Shown: piece after piece, positions 18,576 to 29,895 of the stretch
Layout: each line of letters starts with the position of its first letter
Numbering within the stretch: position 1 is the stretch's first letter
Source of the DNA: Streptomyces griseus subsp. griseus
GTDB lineage: Bacteria > Actinomycetota > Actinomycetes > Streptomycetales > Streptomycetaceae
Assembly: GCF_003610995.1 (NCBI RefSeq)
Contig: NZ_CP032543.1
Span: 5,518,001 to 5,582,000 of the forward strand
Length of the DNA: 64,000 bases
Direction of reading: 5' to 3'
The notes under the pieces: model-generated
The model's database searches: none
What the model was told of the DNA's origin: nothing
Seen by the model: only the letters and a program-made list of their open reading frames with translations
Made by a program: the position numbers and the translations under genes

Positions 18576-19994
18576 GTGACCAGCGCAGCGAACGGACCGG
18601 AGTCCGGAGCCCGAGTGGCCCATCCGGACCACCTCGGCCATGTCATCTTCATCACGGCGGCCGCGGCGATGGGCGGCTTCCTCTTCGGCTACGACAGCTC
18701 TGTCATCAACGGGGCCGTCGAGGCGATCCGCGACCGGTACGACATCGGCTCCGGGACGCTCGCCCAGGTCATCGCCATCGCGCTGATCGGCTGTGCGATC
18801 GGCGCCGCCACCGCCGGCCGGATCGCGGACCGGATCGGCCGCATCCGCTGCATGCAGATCGCCTCGGTGCTCTTCACCGCCAGCGCCATCGGCTCCGCGC
18901 TGCCGTTCGCGCTCTGGGACCTGGCGATGTGGCGCATCATCGGCGGCTTCGCCATCGGCATGGCCTCCGTGATCGGCCCGGCCTACATCGCCGAGGTCTC
19001 CCCGCCCGCCTACCGCGGCCGGCTCGGCTCCTTCCAGCAGGCCGCGATCGTCATCGGCATCGCCATCTCCCAGCTGGTCAACTACACCCTGCTCCAGATC
19101 GCCGACGGCGACCAGCGCGGCAAGATCCTGGGCCTGGAGGCCTGGCAGTGGATGCTCGGCGTGATGGTCGTCCCGGCCGTCCTCTACGGGCTCCTCTCCT
19201 TCGCCATCCCCGAGTCCCCGCGCTTCCTCATCTCGGTCGGCAAGAAGGCGGAAGCCCGCAAGATCCTCGAAGAGGTCGAGGGCGACAAGATCGACCTCGA
19301 CGCCCGGGTGACCGAGATCGAGACCGCGATGCACCGTGAGCACAAGTCCTCCTTCAAGGACCTGCTCGGCAACCGGTTCTTCTTCCTGCCGATCGTCTGG
19401 GTCGGTATCGGCCTGTCGATGTTCCAGCAGCTCGTAGGCATCAACGTGGCGTTCTACTACTCGGCGACGCTGTGGCAGTCCGTCGGCATCGACCCGACCG
19501 ACTCGTTCTTCTACTCGTTCACCACCTCGATCATCAACATCATCGGCACGGTGATCGCGATGGTGCTGGTGGACCGGGTGGGCCGCAGGCCGCTCGCCCT
19601 GGTCGGCTCCGTCGGTATGGCCATCGCGCTCGCCTTCGAGGCCTGGGCCTTCTCCGCCGACCTGGTCGACGGCAAGCTGCCCACCACCCAGGGCGTCGTG
19701 GCCCTGGTCGCCGCCCACACGTTCGTGCTCTTCTTCGCCCTGTCGTGGGGTGTCGTCGTCTGGGTCTTCCTGGGGGAGATGTTCCCGAACCGGCTGCGGG
19801 CCGCCGCTCTCGGTGTCGCCGTCTTCGCGCAGTGGATGGCCAACTGGGCGATCACCGCCAGCTTCCCGAGCCTGGCCGACTGGAACCTCTCGGGGACGTA
19901 CATCATCTATGCCTGCTTCGCCGTGCTCTCCATCCCCTTCGTGCTCAAGTTCGTGAAGGAGACCAAGGGCAAGACGCTGGAGGAGATGGGCTGA
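18576..19994 (+). CDS. glcP: MFS sugar porter, glucose permease type
   Basis: A 472-residue, 12-TM proton-coupled sugar transporter of the cytoplasmic membrane. Sugar-porter signatures: GFLFGYDSSVINGA in TM1, ADRIGRIR (the RxGRR-type loop 2-3 motif), PAYIAEVSPPAYRGRLGSFQQ, PESPRFLI, the QQLVGINVAFYYS motif of TM7, DRVGRRPL, and the C-terminal KETKGKTLEEMG. It follows smc, as glcP1 (SCO5578) does in S. coelicolor, the main glucose permease. GTG 18576 has CAGGAG 8-9 nt upstream. The specific sugar is inferred from synteny. Confidence 0.88.
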   Translation: MTSAANGPESGARVAHPDHLGHVIFITAAAAMGGFLFGYDSSVINGAVEAIRDRYDIGSGTLAQVIAIALIGCAIGAATAGRIADRIGRIRCMQIASVLFTASAIGSALPFALWDLAMWRIIGGFAIGMASVIGPAYIAEVSPPAYRGRLGSFQQAAIVIGIAISQLVNYTLLQIADGDQRGKILGLEAWQWMLGVMVVPAVLYGLLSFAIPESPRFLISVGKKAEARKILEEVEGDKIDLDARVTEIETAMHREHKSSFKDLLGNRFFFLPIVWVGIGLSMFQQLVGINVAFYYSATLWQSVGIDPTDSFFYSFTTSIINIIGTVIAMVLVDRVGRRPLALVGSVGMAIALAFEAWAFSADLVDGKLPTTQGVVALVAAHTFVLFFALSWGVVVWVFLGEMFPNRLRAAALGVAVFAQWMANWAITASFPSLADWNLSGTYIIYACFAVLSIPFVLKFVKETKGKTLEEMG

Positions 19995-20027
19995 CCACCT
20001 CCCTCCATGTTCACGCGCTGCCCTGGT

Positions 20028-21008
20028 TCATGGCCGAGCCGGGGCAGCCGGCGTTTCCAGTGCCTCGCAGAACAGCCGCAGACTCCGCCACCCCTCCTCC
20101 ACCGGCATCCCGCCGCAGAGCGGATGCAGCACCAGCGAGTCCGCGTCCAGCGCCGTGAGCTCCTCCGGCGTGACGATCCGGTACACCCCCTCCTCGCGCA
20201 GCTCCGCCACCGTCGTGGCCGCCGACCGCACCGCCGAGCGGATGTCCTTGGACTGCCAGGAGGCATACGTCCGCGCCTCGTGCAGCAGGTGCTCCCCGTA
20301 CAGCGCCCACGTCCGCTCCGGGTCCTCCGAGACATGGAGCAGCGGCGTCCGGGCCGCGGGCATCATGCAGAACCCCTCCGTCCCGTACTCCTCCCGCCGC
20401 TGGTGGTAGTACGCCTCCAGCTCCGGCAGATGCGCGCTCGGGAAGAGCGGCAGCCCCAGCCGGGCCGCCCGCCGCGCCGCCGCCCGTGAGCTGCCGCCGA
20501 CCAGGAGCAGCGGATGCGGCCGGGTGTACGGGCGCGGGGTGACGCGTACCGTACGCCCCCGGTACGGGAACGGCTCCCCGGTCCACGCATCCAGCAGCGT
20601 CTCCAGCAGCTCGTCCTGGAGCCTGCCGCGCCGCCCCCACTCCACGCCCGCGCGCTCGTACTCCTCGGCCCGGTAGCCGATCCCCGCGACCGTCACCAGC
20701 CGCCCCGCGCTCAGCAGGTCGAGGACCGCGATGTCCTCCGCGAGCCGCAACGGGTCGTGCAGCGGGCCGATGATCGCCGACACGGTCACCGCGATCCGCC
20801 GGGTGGCGCCGAAGACCGCGCCGGCGAAGGTGAACGGGGAGGGCAGCCAGGAGTCCGCCACCCCGTGGTGCTCCTCGGTCTGCACCGTGTCGACGCCGTG
20901 CCCGTCCGCGTAGGCCGCCATCTCCAGGGCGGCGCGGTAGCGGGCCGAGAGGGCCACGGGGGTGGCTTCGGGATCGACGAGATTGAACCGGACCACGGTG
21001 AAGGCCAT
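20028..21008 (-). CDS. LLM-class flavin-dependent oxidoreductase
   Basis: A luciferase-like monooxygenase of 326 residues that would use F420 or FMNH2. Family marks: TEEHHGVADSWLPSP (the EHH active-site region), GPLHDPLRLAEDIAVLDLLSAGRL and GYRAEEYERAGV. The later PHPLLLVGGSSRAAARRAARLG binds cofactor phosphate. Substrate unknown. Convergent with glcP (33-nt gap) and divergent from ftsY, so it is a single-gene unit. Confidence 0.86.
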   Translation of the reverse strand: MAFTVVRFNLVDPEATPVALSARYRAALEMAAYADGHGVDTVQTEEHHGVADSWLPSPFTFAGAVFGATRRIAVTVSAIIGPLHDPLRLAEDIAVLDLLSAGRLVTVAGIGYRAEEYERAGVEWGRRGRLQDELLETLLDAWTGEPFPYRGRTVRVTPRPYTRPHPLLLVGGSSRAAARRAARLGLPLFPSAHLPELEAYYHQRREEYGTEGFCMMPAARTPLLHVSEDPERTWALYGEHLLHEARTYASWQSKDIRSAVRSAATTVAELREEGVYRIVTPEELTALDADSLVLHPLCGGMPVEEGWRSLRLFCEALETPAAPARP

Positions 21009-21204
21009 GACAGGTGTCCCTTTCGCCGGATGGGCAGCGCCCGATCGACGGGCGGGGCGGGGTGCACCGTAACTGACGTGCCGTCAGAAGTGTAGGGGCG
21101 GGTGTCGCGCATTACCGCCAAAAGGTGCATACGGCTCCGGTGGCTCACCGGGCGGCGTGCGGGGCCGTGCCCGTGCGGCGGCCGTGGCCGATACTGGACG
21201 GGTT

Positions 21205-22416
21205 ATGGAACTCGTCGAAATCGTCATCCTCGCTGTAGTCATCGCCCTGGCCGCCGTCGGCCTGGTCGGCGGGCTCGTGGTCGGCAGCCGCAAGAAGCGG
21301 AAACTGCCGCCCCCGCCCCCGTCCACGCCGACCATCACCCCTCCCGCCGAGCCGAAGGTCGGCGAGGAGGCCGAGACGCCGCGCGACGAAGCGCGGCGCA
21401 CCATCGACGATGTCGGCCTCCCGGACGCCCCCGCGCCCGTCGAGGAGGCCCCGGTCGTCGAGGCTCCGGCGCCGCCCGCGCTGGAGATCCCCGAGCCCAC
21501 CGAGGGCCGGCTCGTCCGGCTGCGGGCCCGGCTCGCCCGCTCGCAGAACTCGCTCGGCAAGGGGCTGCTCACGCTGCTGTCCCGCGACAACCTGGACGAG
21601 GACACCTGGGAGGAGATCGAGGACACCCTCCTCACCGCCGACGTGGGCGTCGCCCCCACCCAGGAACTGGTCGAGAGGCTCCGCGAGCGGGTCCGGGTGC
21701 TCGGCACCCGTACGCCCGAAGACCTCCGCGCCCTGCTGCGCGAAGAGCTGATCACCCTGCTCGGCCCGGACTTCGACCGCGAGGTCAAGACCGAGGGCGG
21801 CGCCGAGACCCCGGGCGTCGTGATGGTCGTCGGCGTCAACGGCACCGGCAAGACCACCACCACCGGCAAGCTGGCCCGGGTGCTCGTCGCCGACGGCCGC
21901 AGCGTGGTCCTCGGCGCGGCCGACACCTTCCGCGCCGCCGCCGCCGACCAGCTCCAGACCTGGGGCGAGCGCGTCGGAGCCCGTACGGTCCGGGGGCCCG
22001 AGGGCGGCGACCCGGCGTCGATCGCCTACGACGCGGTCAAGGAGGGCATCGCCGAGGGGGCCGACGTGGTCCTCATCGACACCGCCGGCCGGCTGCACAC
22101 CAAGACCGGCCTCATGGACGAGCTGGGCAAGGTCAAGCGGGTCGTGGAGAAGCACGGGCCGCTGGACGAGGTCCTGCTCGTCCTGGACGCCACCACCGGG
22201 CAGAACGGCCTGGTGCAGGCCCGGGTCTTCGCCGAGGTCGTGGACATCACCGGCATCGTCCTCACCAAGCTGGACGGCACCGCCAAGGGCGGCATCGTCA
22301 TCGCGGTCCAGCGCGAGCTGGGCGTACCGGTGAAGCTGATCGGGCTCGGCGAGGGAGCGGACGACCTGGCTCCGTTCGAGCCGGGCGCCTTCGTGGACGC
22401 CCTGATCGGCGACTGA
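21205..22416 (+). CDS. ftsY: Signal recognition particle receptor FtsY
   Basis: SRP receptor GTPase that receives ribosome-Ffh complexes at the membrane. 403 residues. An N-terminal membrane anchor (EIVILAVVIALAAVGLVGGL, residues about 5-24), then basic KKRKLPPPPP and a Pro/Ala/Glu-rich linker. The NG domain has GVNGTGKTTTTGKLA (G1), DTFRAAAADQL, DTAGRLHT (G3) and TKLDGTAKGG (G4). Ffh is encoded at 29.9 kb, so both SRP GTPases are in this window. A 15-bp hairpin follows. Confidence 0.96.
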   Translation: MELVEIVILAVVIALAAVGLVGGLVVGSRKKRKLPPPPPSTPTITPPAEPKVGEEAETPRDEARRTIDDVGLPDAPAPVEEAPVVEAPAPPALEIPEPTEGRLVRLRARLARSQNSLGKGLLTLLSRDNLDEDTWEEIEDTLLTADVGVAPTQELVERLRERVRVLGTRTPEDLRALLREELITLLGPDFDREVKTEGGAETPGVVMVVGVNGTGKTTTTGKLARVLVADGRSVVLGAADTFRAAAADQLQTWGERVGARTVRGPEGGDPASIAYDAVKEGIAEGADVVLIDTAGRLHTKTGLMDELGKVKRVVEKHGPLDEVLLVLDATTGQNGLVQARVFAEVVDITGIVLTKLDGTAKGGIVIAVQRELGVPVKLIGLGEGADDLAPFEPGAFVDALIGD

Positions 22417-22432
22417 GGCTCCTCACCCCGTA

Positions 22433-22480
22433 CGGCGGACGGGCGGCGGCTCCCACGAGGAGCCTGCCGCCCGTCCGCCG
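22433..22480. terminator. Terminator between convergent ftsY and Prim-Pol gene
   Basis: A perfect 15-bp stem (CGGCGGACGGGCGGC with its complement) and an 18-nt loop. TTT follows on the plus strand. It lies 17 nt after the ftsY stop and serves either direction between the convergent genes. Confidence 0.8.
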
Positions 22481-22535
22481 TTTCCGTGTGCCTCCGGACC
22501 CCGTCCGGCGTTTCCGTCCGCGGTTTCCCTCTGCC

Positions 22536-23183
22536 CTAGGAGCGGTGGCAGATGTACGCCAGTGTCCCCAGCAGCAGCCGCGCCTGCGGGGGAGCGGCAG
22601 CGGTGTCCAGCACCGGGGGCCGCAGCCAGCGGACCGGGCCCAGGCCTCCGAGGTCGGAGGGCGGGGCGGTGATGTGCGCGCCCTGGCCGAGCGCCCGCAG
22701 GTCCAGGTCCGCGTCGTCCCAGCCCATGCGGTAGAGCAGGCCGGGCAGCTCGGCGGCGGCTCCGGGGGCGACGAAGAACTGCGCCCGGCCGGTCGGGGTC
22801 ACCGCCACCGGCCCCAGCGGCAGCCCCATCCGCTCCAGCCGCACCAGCGCCCGCCGCCCGGCCTGCTCCGCCACGTCCAGGACGTCGAAGCTCCGCCCCA
22901 CCGGCAGCAGCATCGAGGCGCCCGGGGTCTCGGCCCAGGCGTCCGCCGCCCGGTCCAGGCCGGTGCCCGCCGGGACCTCCCGGGCGAAGCCCAGCGGGTG
23001 CGCGCCGGGGGCGGAGCAGGCCCGCTGCCCGCACGAGCAGGCGCCGTCGCGGGCGCGGGTGCCGGGCGCCACGGCCCAGCCCCAGAGTCCGGTGTACTCG
23101 GCCACCGCGGTGGCCTCGGCGTCGCGGCCTCGCCGCCGTACGCCGGAACGTTTCTCGCGGATGCCGCCGATCGTGAAGCCCAT
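22536..23183 (-). CDS. Prim-Pol-domain-like protein divergent from nsdA
   Basis: A 215-residue protein resembling the bifunctional DNA primase/polymerase N-terminal (Prim-Pol) domain: LWGWAVAPGTRARDGACSCG with Cys pairs (CSCGQRACSAPGAHPLG) like the zinc-knuckle start of AICE Prim-Pols, then GPVAVTPTGRAQFFVAPG. The usual catalytic DxD is not obvious; FDVLDV is the nearest match, so catalytic competence is doubtful. It lies head-to-head with nsdA, 416 nt away, an arrangement I recall from S. coelicolor. It may be a regulatory partner rather than a primase, which is inference. Confidence 0.72.
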   Translation of the reverse strand: MGFTIGGIREKRSGVRRRGRDAEATAVAEYTGLWGWAVAPGTRARDGACSCGQRACSAPGAHPLGFAREVPAGTGLDRAADAWAETPGASMLLPVGRSFDVLDVAEQAGRRALVRLERMGLPLGPVAVTPTGRAQFFVAPGAAAELPGLLYRMGWDDADLDLRALGQGAHITAPPSDLGGLGPVRWLRPPVLDTAAAPPQARLLLGTLAYICHRS

Positions 23184-23599
23184 ACCCCCTCCAACGGGTC
23201 CGACTCATCGGTGGTTACGACCCGGAGCGCTCGGGTAACCCTCCGTCGCTGCGACTCCATCGAGTGGCGTGCGCCGTGGTGCGCGAGGTGGTGCGGCGCG
23301 GTGCACGCGCCCCTCGGTGCTTCCGTGCGCCCGCCATCGGTCGTGGTGGCTCAAGTCAAGCGCGCCGGGCGGCAGTCGGGTTCATTCGAAGGGGTGGCGA
23401 ATGGTGGCGTTTCCGCAATCCCCCTCGCGGGAGGGGTGATCGTAGGATTACCGTCGGTACACGAACCCTGGGAGAATGTGCAGCCACGGGTATGCCTCGG
23501 GCAACCCGGTTGCCTGTTCGATGGCGGCCAACTCCCGTACGGACAGCAGCAGTGCACGGCATTCTGATAGTGGTTCGCACGATGAAGGATTCAGCGGGG
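23184..23599. other. 416-nt divergent promoter region of Prim-Pol gene and nsdA
   Basis: No protein-like ORF. The right half is AT-richer than its surroundings (ACACGAACCCTGGGAG, GGCATTCTGATAG), which suits a promoter for nsdA. I cannot define the boxes securely. A short CCCCTC/GAGGGG hairpin lies near 23423-23438. Confidence 0.4.
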
Positions 23600-25099
23600 A
23601 TGACGGGGAATGGGGGCGTTCCGGTGAGCGGCAGCGGCGCAGGCGATACGGATGCCGGTAAGCGTCCCAACGGGCAGTTGGGGTCGTGGTTCGTACGTAG
23701 TGGCTGGTCCAAGGGCGAGCTGGCGCGGCAGGTGAACCGGCGGGCACGCCAGATGGGCGCCCACCACATCAGCACCGACACCTCACGGGTGCGGCGCTGG
23801 CTCGACGGCGAGCAGCCGCGCGAGCCGATCCCGCGCATCCTCTCCGAGCTGTTCTCCGAGCGGTTCGGGGCGGTCGTCGCCGTCGAGGACCTCGGGCTGC
23901 GCACCGCGCACCAGTCACCCTCGGTGGCCGGTGTCGACCTGCCCTGGGCGGGCCCGCAGACCGTGGCCCTGCTCAGCGAGTTCTCCCGCAGCGACCTGAT
24001 GCTCGCCCGGCGGGGCTTCCTCGGCAGCTCCCTCGCGCTGGCCGCCGGGCCTGCCCTGATCGAGCCCATGCAGCGCTGGCTGGTGCCCGTCCCGGTCAAG
24101 GGCCCGGGCGAACCGGAGTCGGAGGCGGCCACCCGCCGGCCCTCCCGGCTCTCCGCCCCCGAGCTGGACCTGTTGGAGTCGACCACCGCGATGTTCCGGC
24201 AGTGGGACGCCCAGTGCGGCGGCGGACTGCGCCGCAAGGCCGTCGTCGGACAACTCCACGAGGTCACCGACCTGTTGCAGGAGCCGCAGCCGGGGGCTAC
24301 CGCCAAGCGCCTCTTCCGCTGCGCCGCCGAACTGGCCGAGCTGGCGGGCTGGATGAGCTACGACGTGGGCCTCCAGCCCACCGCCCAGAAGTATTTCGTG
24401 CTCGCCCTGCACGCCGCCAAGGAAGCCGGGGACAAGCCGCTCGGCAGCTATGTGCTCTCCAGCATGAGCCGCCAGATGATCCACCTGGGCCGCCCCGACG
24501 ACGCCCTGGAGCTGATCCACCTCGCGCAGTACGGCAGCCGTGACTGCGCCACCCCCCGTACCCAGGCCATGCTGTATGCGATGGAGGCCCGCGCCTACGC
24601 CAACATGGGCCAGCCCAGCAAGTGCAAGCGCGCGGTCCGGATGGCCGAGGACACCTTCCTGGACGCCGGACTGGACGGCGAGCCCGAGCCCGACTGGATC
24701 CGCTTCTTCTCCGAGGCCGAGCTCAACGGGGAGAACGCCCACTCCTACCGTGACCTGGCCTACGTCGCCGGCCGCAGCCCCACCTACGCCTCGCTCGCCG
24801 AGCCCGTCATGGCCAAGGCCGTGGAGCTGTTCGGTGAGGACGACGAGCACCAGCGCTCCTACGCGCTCAACCTGATCGGCATGGCCACCGTCCATCTGCT
24901 CCAGCGCGAGCCCGAGCAGTCCACCGTGCTCGCCGGACGGGCCCTGAAGATCGCCAAGAAGGTCCGCTCCGAGCGGGTCAACACCCGGCTGCGCAAGACC
25001 GTCGACACCGCTGCCAGGGACTTCGGCGATGTCGCCGACGTCGCCCGGCTCACCGATCTGCTCAGCGAACAGCTGCCGGAGACCGCCGAAGCGATCTGA
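23600..25099 (+). CDS. nsdA: NsdA, negative regulator of sporulation and antibiotic production
   Basis: A 499-residue cytoplasmic regulator. In S. coelicolor nsdA disruption increases antibiotic output and sporulation (established). The N-terminal region RSGWSKGELARQVNRRA with HHISTDTSRVRRWLDGEQPR is a helix-turn-helix-like domain. The middle and C-terminal parts are TPR-like helical repeats (AKRLFRCAAELAELAGWM, YFVLALHAAKEAGDKPLG, AMEARAYANMGQPSKCKRA). ATG 23600 (MTGNGGVPVSG) has AAGGA about 11 nt upstream; ATG 23582 is an alternative that adds six residues. Binding target unknown. Confidence 0.9.
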   Translation: MTGNGGVPVSGSGAGDTDAGKRPNGQLGSWFVRSGWSKGELARQVNRRARQMGAHHISTDTSRVRRWLDGEQPREPIPRILSELFSERFGAVVAVEDLGLRTAHQSPSVAGVDLPWAGPQTVALLSEFSRSDLMLARRGFLGSSLALAAGPALIEPMQRWLVPVPVKGPGEPESEAATRRPSRLSAPELDLLESTTAMFRQWDAQCGGGLRRKAVVGQLHEVTDLLQEPQPGATAKRLFRCAAELAELAGWMSYDVGLQPTAQKYFVLALHAAKEAGDKPLGSYVLSSMSRQMIHLGRPDDALELIHLAQYGSRDCATPRTQAMLYAMEARAYANMGQPSKCKRAVRMAEDTFLDAGLDGEPEPDWIRFFSEAELNGENAHSYRDLAYVAGRSPTYASLAEPVMAKAVELFGEDDEHQRSYALNLIGMATVHLLQREPEQSTVLAGRALKIAKKVRSERVNTRLRKTVDTAARDFGDVADVARLTDLLSEQLPETAEAI

Positions 25100-25304
25100 C
25101 CCCGGCACCAACGGCCCCGGCCGCGGCACCCCTCCGTACAGCCCGACTCGGCTCCCCCATCGCCTGGTCACCCGGAGGGGAGCCGCGGCCGGTTCTCGTC
25201 GTACCGCCCTCGGAGGGACCCGGCGGCGTTTCAACCCGACCGTATGCGGCGTGGGCTGCATGGTAGGCAGCGCACCGGACCCGCCACCCGGGATTCATTC
25301 CCCC

Positions 25305-25340
25305 GTAACACGCACCACCTCTTCGTCACGCTCGCGAAAC
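25305..25340 (+). promoter_or_regulatory. GlnR-like box upstream of amtB
   Basis: Two half-sites in the GTnAC-n6-GAAAC style: GTAAC-n6-CACCT at 25305-25320 and GTCAC-n6-GAAAC at 25325-25340. Their starts are 20 bp apart, close to the 22-bp spacing of known GlnR operators; the first downstream half is degenerate. GlnR control of amtB-glnK-glnD is established in S. coelicolor, so this is the likely nitrogen-starvation activator site, 160-195 bp before the amtB start. The rest of the 401-nt gap (25100-25500) holds no ORF. Confidence 0.65.
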
Positions 25341-25500
25341 ATCGTGCGGCATCCCCGGAAACGGCGCTCCGCCAATCTCGTGGCGCACAGGCGGTCTCCG
25401 GCCATGATCCGCCGGACCCCCCTGACCGGCCCGCACCTTCCCAGTGGTCCCGCAGCATTCCCCCGCACGCCGCGGCCGCTCCGACGACGAGGAGACGCCG

Positions 25501-27188
<1,688 letters not shown>

Positions 27189-27305
27189 CGGAGGATTCCA
27201 CCGGGCGCCGGACCTCTTCGGCGCCCGGCCGGACACCCCCGACGGACGGCCCGCACACCGGACGGGCGCCCCTGACCGAGGCCCCACCGAACGGAAGGCA
27301 CCTGG

Positions 27306-29764
27306 GTGACGAGCACCGAAGCGATCACCGACAGCGAAGACTCGGGACCCAGCGGCTACGCGGCGGCCCGGCTGCGCCTCCTCCAGCAGGAGGCGCGGTC
27401 CGGGCCGCCGCGCCGTGCGTCCCTCGCCCGCCTCACCGACGACTGGCTCACCGGCCTGTTCACGTCGGCGGCCGAACGGGCCGGGGTCCGGGGCTCCGCC
27501 CTCGTCGCCGTCGGTGGCTACGGCCGCGGCGAACTCTCCCCCGCAGCGACCTCGACCTGCTCCTCCTGCACGACGGCACCGCCGACCCGGCGGCCATCTC
27601 CGCCCTCGCGGACGGCATCTGGTACCCGGTCTGGGACCTGGGCCTGGCCCTCGACCACTCCGTGCGCACCCCCGGCGAGGCCCGGAGGACAGCGAGCGAG
27701 GACCTCAAGGTCCAGCTCGGCCTGCTGGACGCCCGCCCGGTCACCGGCGACCTCGGCCTGGTCGCCTCCCTGCGCACCGCGATCCTCGCCGACTGGCGCA
27801 ACCAGGCGCCCAAACGCCTCCCCGCCCTCCACGAGCTCTGCCAGGAGCGCGCGGAGCGGATGGGCGAGCTCCAGTTCCTTCTGGAACCCGATCTCAAGGA
27901 GGCCCGCGGCGGCCTCCGCGACGCCACCGCCCTGCGTGCCGTCGCCGCCTCCTGGGTCGCCGACGCCCCCCGCGAAGGGCTCAACGAGGCCCGCCGCACC
28001 CTCCTGGACGCCCGCGACGCCCTCCACCTCACCACCGGCCGCGCCACCGACCGCCTCGCCCTCCAGGAACAGGACCAGGTCGCCGAGGAGCTCGGCCTCA
28101 TGGACGCGGACGCGCTGCTGCGCCAGGTGTACGAGGCCGCCAGGACGGTCTCGTACGCCACCGACGTCACCTGGCGCGAGGTCAACCGGGTCCTGCGCGC
28201 CCGCTCGGTCCGTCCGAAGCTCCGCGCCATGCTCAGCGGTGGCCTCGGCTCCAAGGCCGCCCCCGAGCGCGCCCCGCTCGCCGACGGCGTGGTGGAAGCC
28301 GATGGCGAAGTGGTCCTCGCCCGCGCCGCCCGCCCCGACCGCGACCCCGTCCTCACCCTGCGCGCCGCCGCGGCCGCCGCCGAGGCCGGACTGCCGCTCT
28401 CCCGCCACCTCGTACGCCATCTCGCCACCACCGTCCGGCCGCTGCCGGTCCCCTGGCCGCCCGAGGCCCGCGAGGAGCTGGTCACCCTGCTCGGCGCGGG
28501 GGAGTCCACCGTCGGAGTCTGGGAGGCGCTCGAAGCGGAAGGGATCATCACCCGGCTGCTGCCCGACTGGGAACGCGTCCACTGCCGCCCCCAGCGCAAC
28601 CCCGTCCACACCTGGACCGTCGACCGCCACCTGGTGGAGACCGCCGTCCGCGCCTCCTCCCTCACCCGCCGCGTCCACCGCCCCGATCTCCTCCTGGTCG
28701 CCGCCCTCCTCCACGACATCGGCAAGGGCTGGCCCGGCGACCACTCGGTGGCCGGCGAGGTCATCGCCCGGGACATGGCCGCCCGGATCGGCTTCGACCG
28801 GCACGACGTGGGCGTCATCGCCACCCTCGTACGCCACCATCTCCTGCTCGTCGAGACCGCCACCCGGCGCGACCTGGACGACCCCGCCACCGTGCGATCG
28901 GTCGCCGAGGCCGTCTCCAGCGGCTCCACCCTGGAGCTGCTGCACGCCCTCACCGAGGCCGACGCGCTCGCCACCGGGCCCGCCGCCTGGTCCACCTGGC
29001 GGGCCTCGCTCGTCGCGGACCTGGTCAAGCGCGTCGCCGCCGTCCTCGCCGGGGAGGCCCCCGAGGAGCCGGAGGAGGCCGCGCCCAGCGCCGAGCACGA
29101 ACGCCTCGCGATCGAGGCCCTGCGCACCGGCGAACCCGCCCTCGCCCTGCACACCCAGCCCGAGGAGCCCGCCGGGGACGGCGAAGTGGAGCCGGTCGGC
29201 GTCGAGCTGCTCATCGCCCTGCCCGACCGGCCCGGCGTGCTGCCGGCCGCCGCCGGAGTCCTCGCCCTGCACCGCCTCACCGTGCGCGCCGCCGACCTGC
29301 GTGCGGTGGAGCTGCCCAACGAGGTGGGGGAGACGGCGGATCTGCTGCTGCTCAGCTGGCGGGTGGCGGCCGAGTACGGGTCCCTCCCGCAGGCCGGCCG
29401 GCTCCGCGCCGACCTCGTACGCGCGCTGGACGGTTCCCTGGACATCCGGGCCCGGCTCGCGGAGCGGGAGGCGGCCTACCCGCGCCGCAGAGGCGTGAAG
29501 GCCCCGCCGCCCCGGGTCACCGTGGCGGCGGCCGGCTCCCGCCGCGCCACCGTCATCGAGGTCCGCGCCCAGGACGCCCCCGGGCTGCTGCACCGGATCG
29601 GCAACGCCCTGGAGGGATGCGCCGTACGGGTGCGCAGCGCCCATGTCTCCACCCTCGGCGCCAACGCGGTGGACGCCTTCTACGTCACCGGGACCGACGG
29701 CGAACCGCTGCCCGAGATCCGGGCCGCCGAGGTCGCCCGGGAGGTCGAGAAGGCCCTCGGCTGA
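27306..29764 (+). pseudogene. glnD: glnD ([protein-PII] adenylyl/uridylyltransferase) with a one-base frameshift
   Basis: The combined reading matches GlnD, about 819 residues. The N-terminal nucleotidyltransferase motif GGYGRGELSP is read in one frame (27306 to about 27542) and its continuation RSDLDLLLLHDG in the -1 frame (from 27542 to the stop at 29764). The break lies in a run of five C at 27538-27542; a sixth C would restore GELSPRSDLDLL. The rest is intact: LLHDIGKGWPGDHS (HD domain) and two C-terminal ACT-like domains (PDRPGVLPAAAGVLALH, QDAPGLLHRIGNAL). Either a sequencing error in a homopolymer or a true mutation that removes the catalytic domain. GTG 27306 has GGAAGG before it. Confidence 0.85.
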
Positions 29765-29785
29765 CACGTACGACGCTTTTGTCCC

Positions 29786-29817
29786 GCCCTCGCCCGGCAC
29801 CGGATCCGGGCGAGGGC
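29786..29817 (+). terminator. Terminator after amtB-glnK-glnD
   Basis: A 12-bp stem GCCCTCGCCCGG / CCGGGCGAGGGC with an 8-nt loop, 21 nt after the glnD stop, followed by TTGGTG. It separates the nitrogen operon from ffh. Confidence 0.8.
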
Positions 29818-29895
29818 TTGGTGTTCTCCGGGGGACGGATACCCTGGAGGGCGATTGACCTGCCCCGCCCCCGACCCTGAGGACCGACGAGCGCC

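Noticed and set aside
27538..27542. Programmed -1 frameshift in glnD
   Set aside because: A short C-run without a heptameric slippery site or visible downstream structure; GlnD is not known to use recoding. Mutation or sequencing error is simpler.
27415..29880. Third-frame open frame through glnD
   Set aside because: Arg/Pro/Gly-only composition. The real protein switches between the other two frames at 27542.
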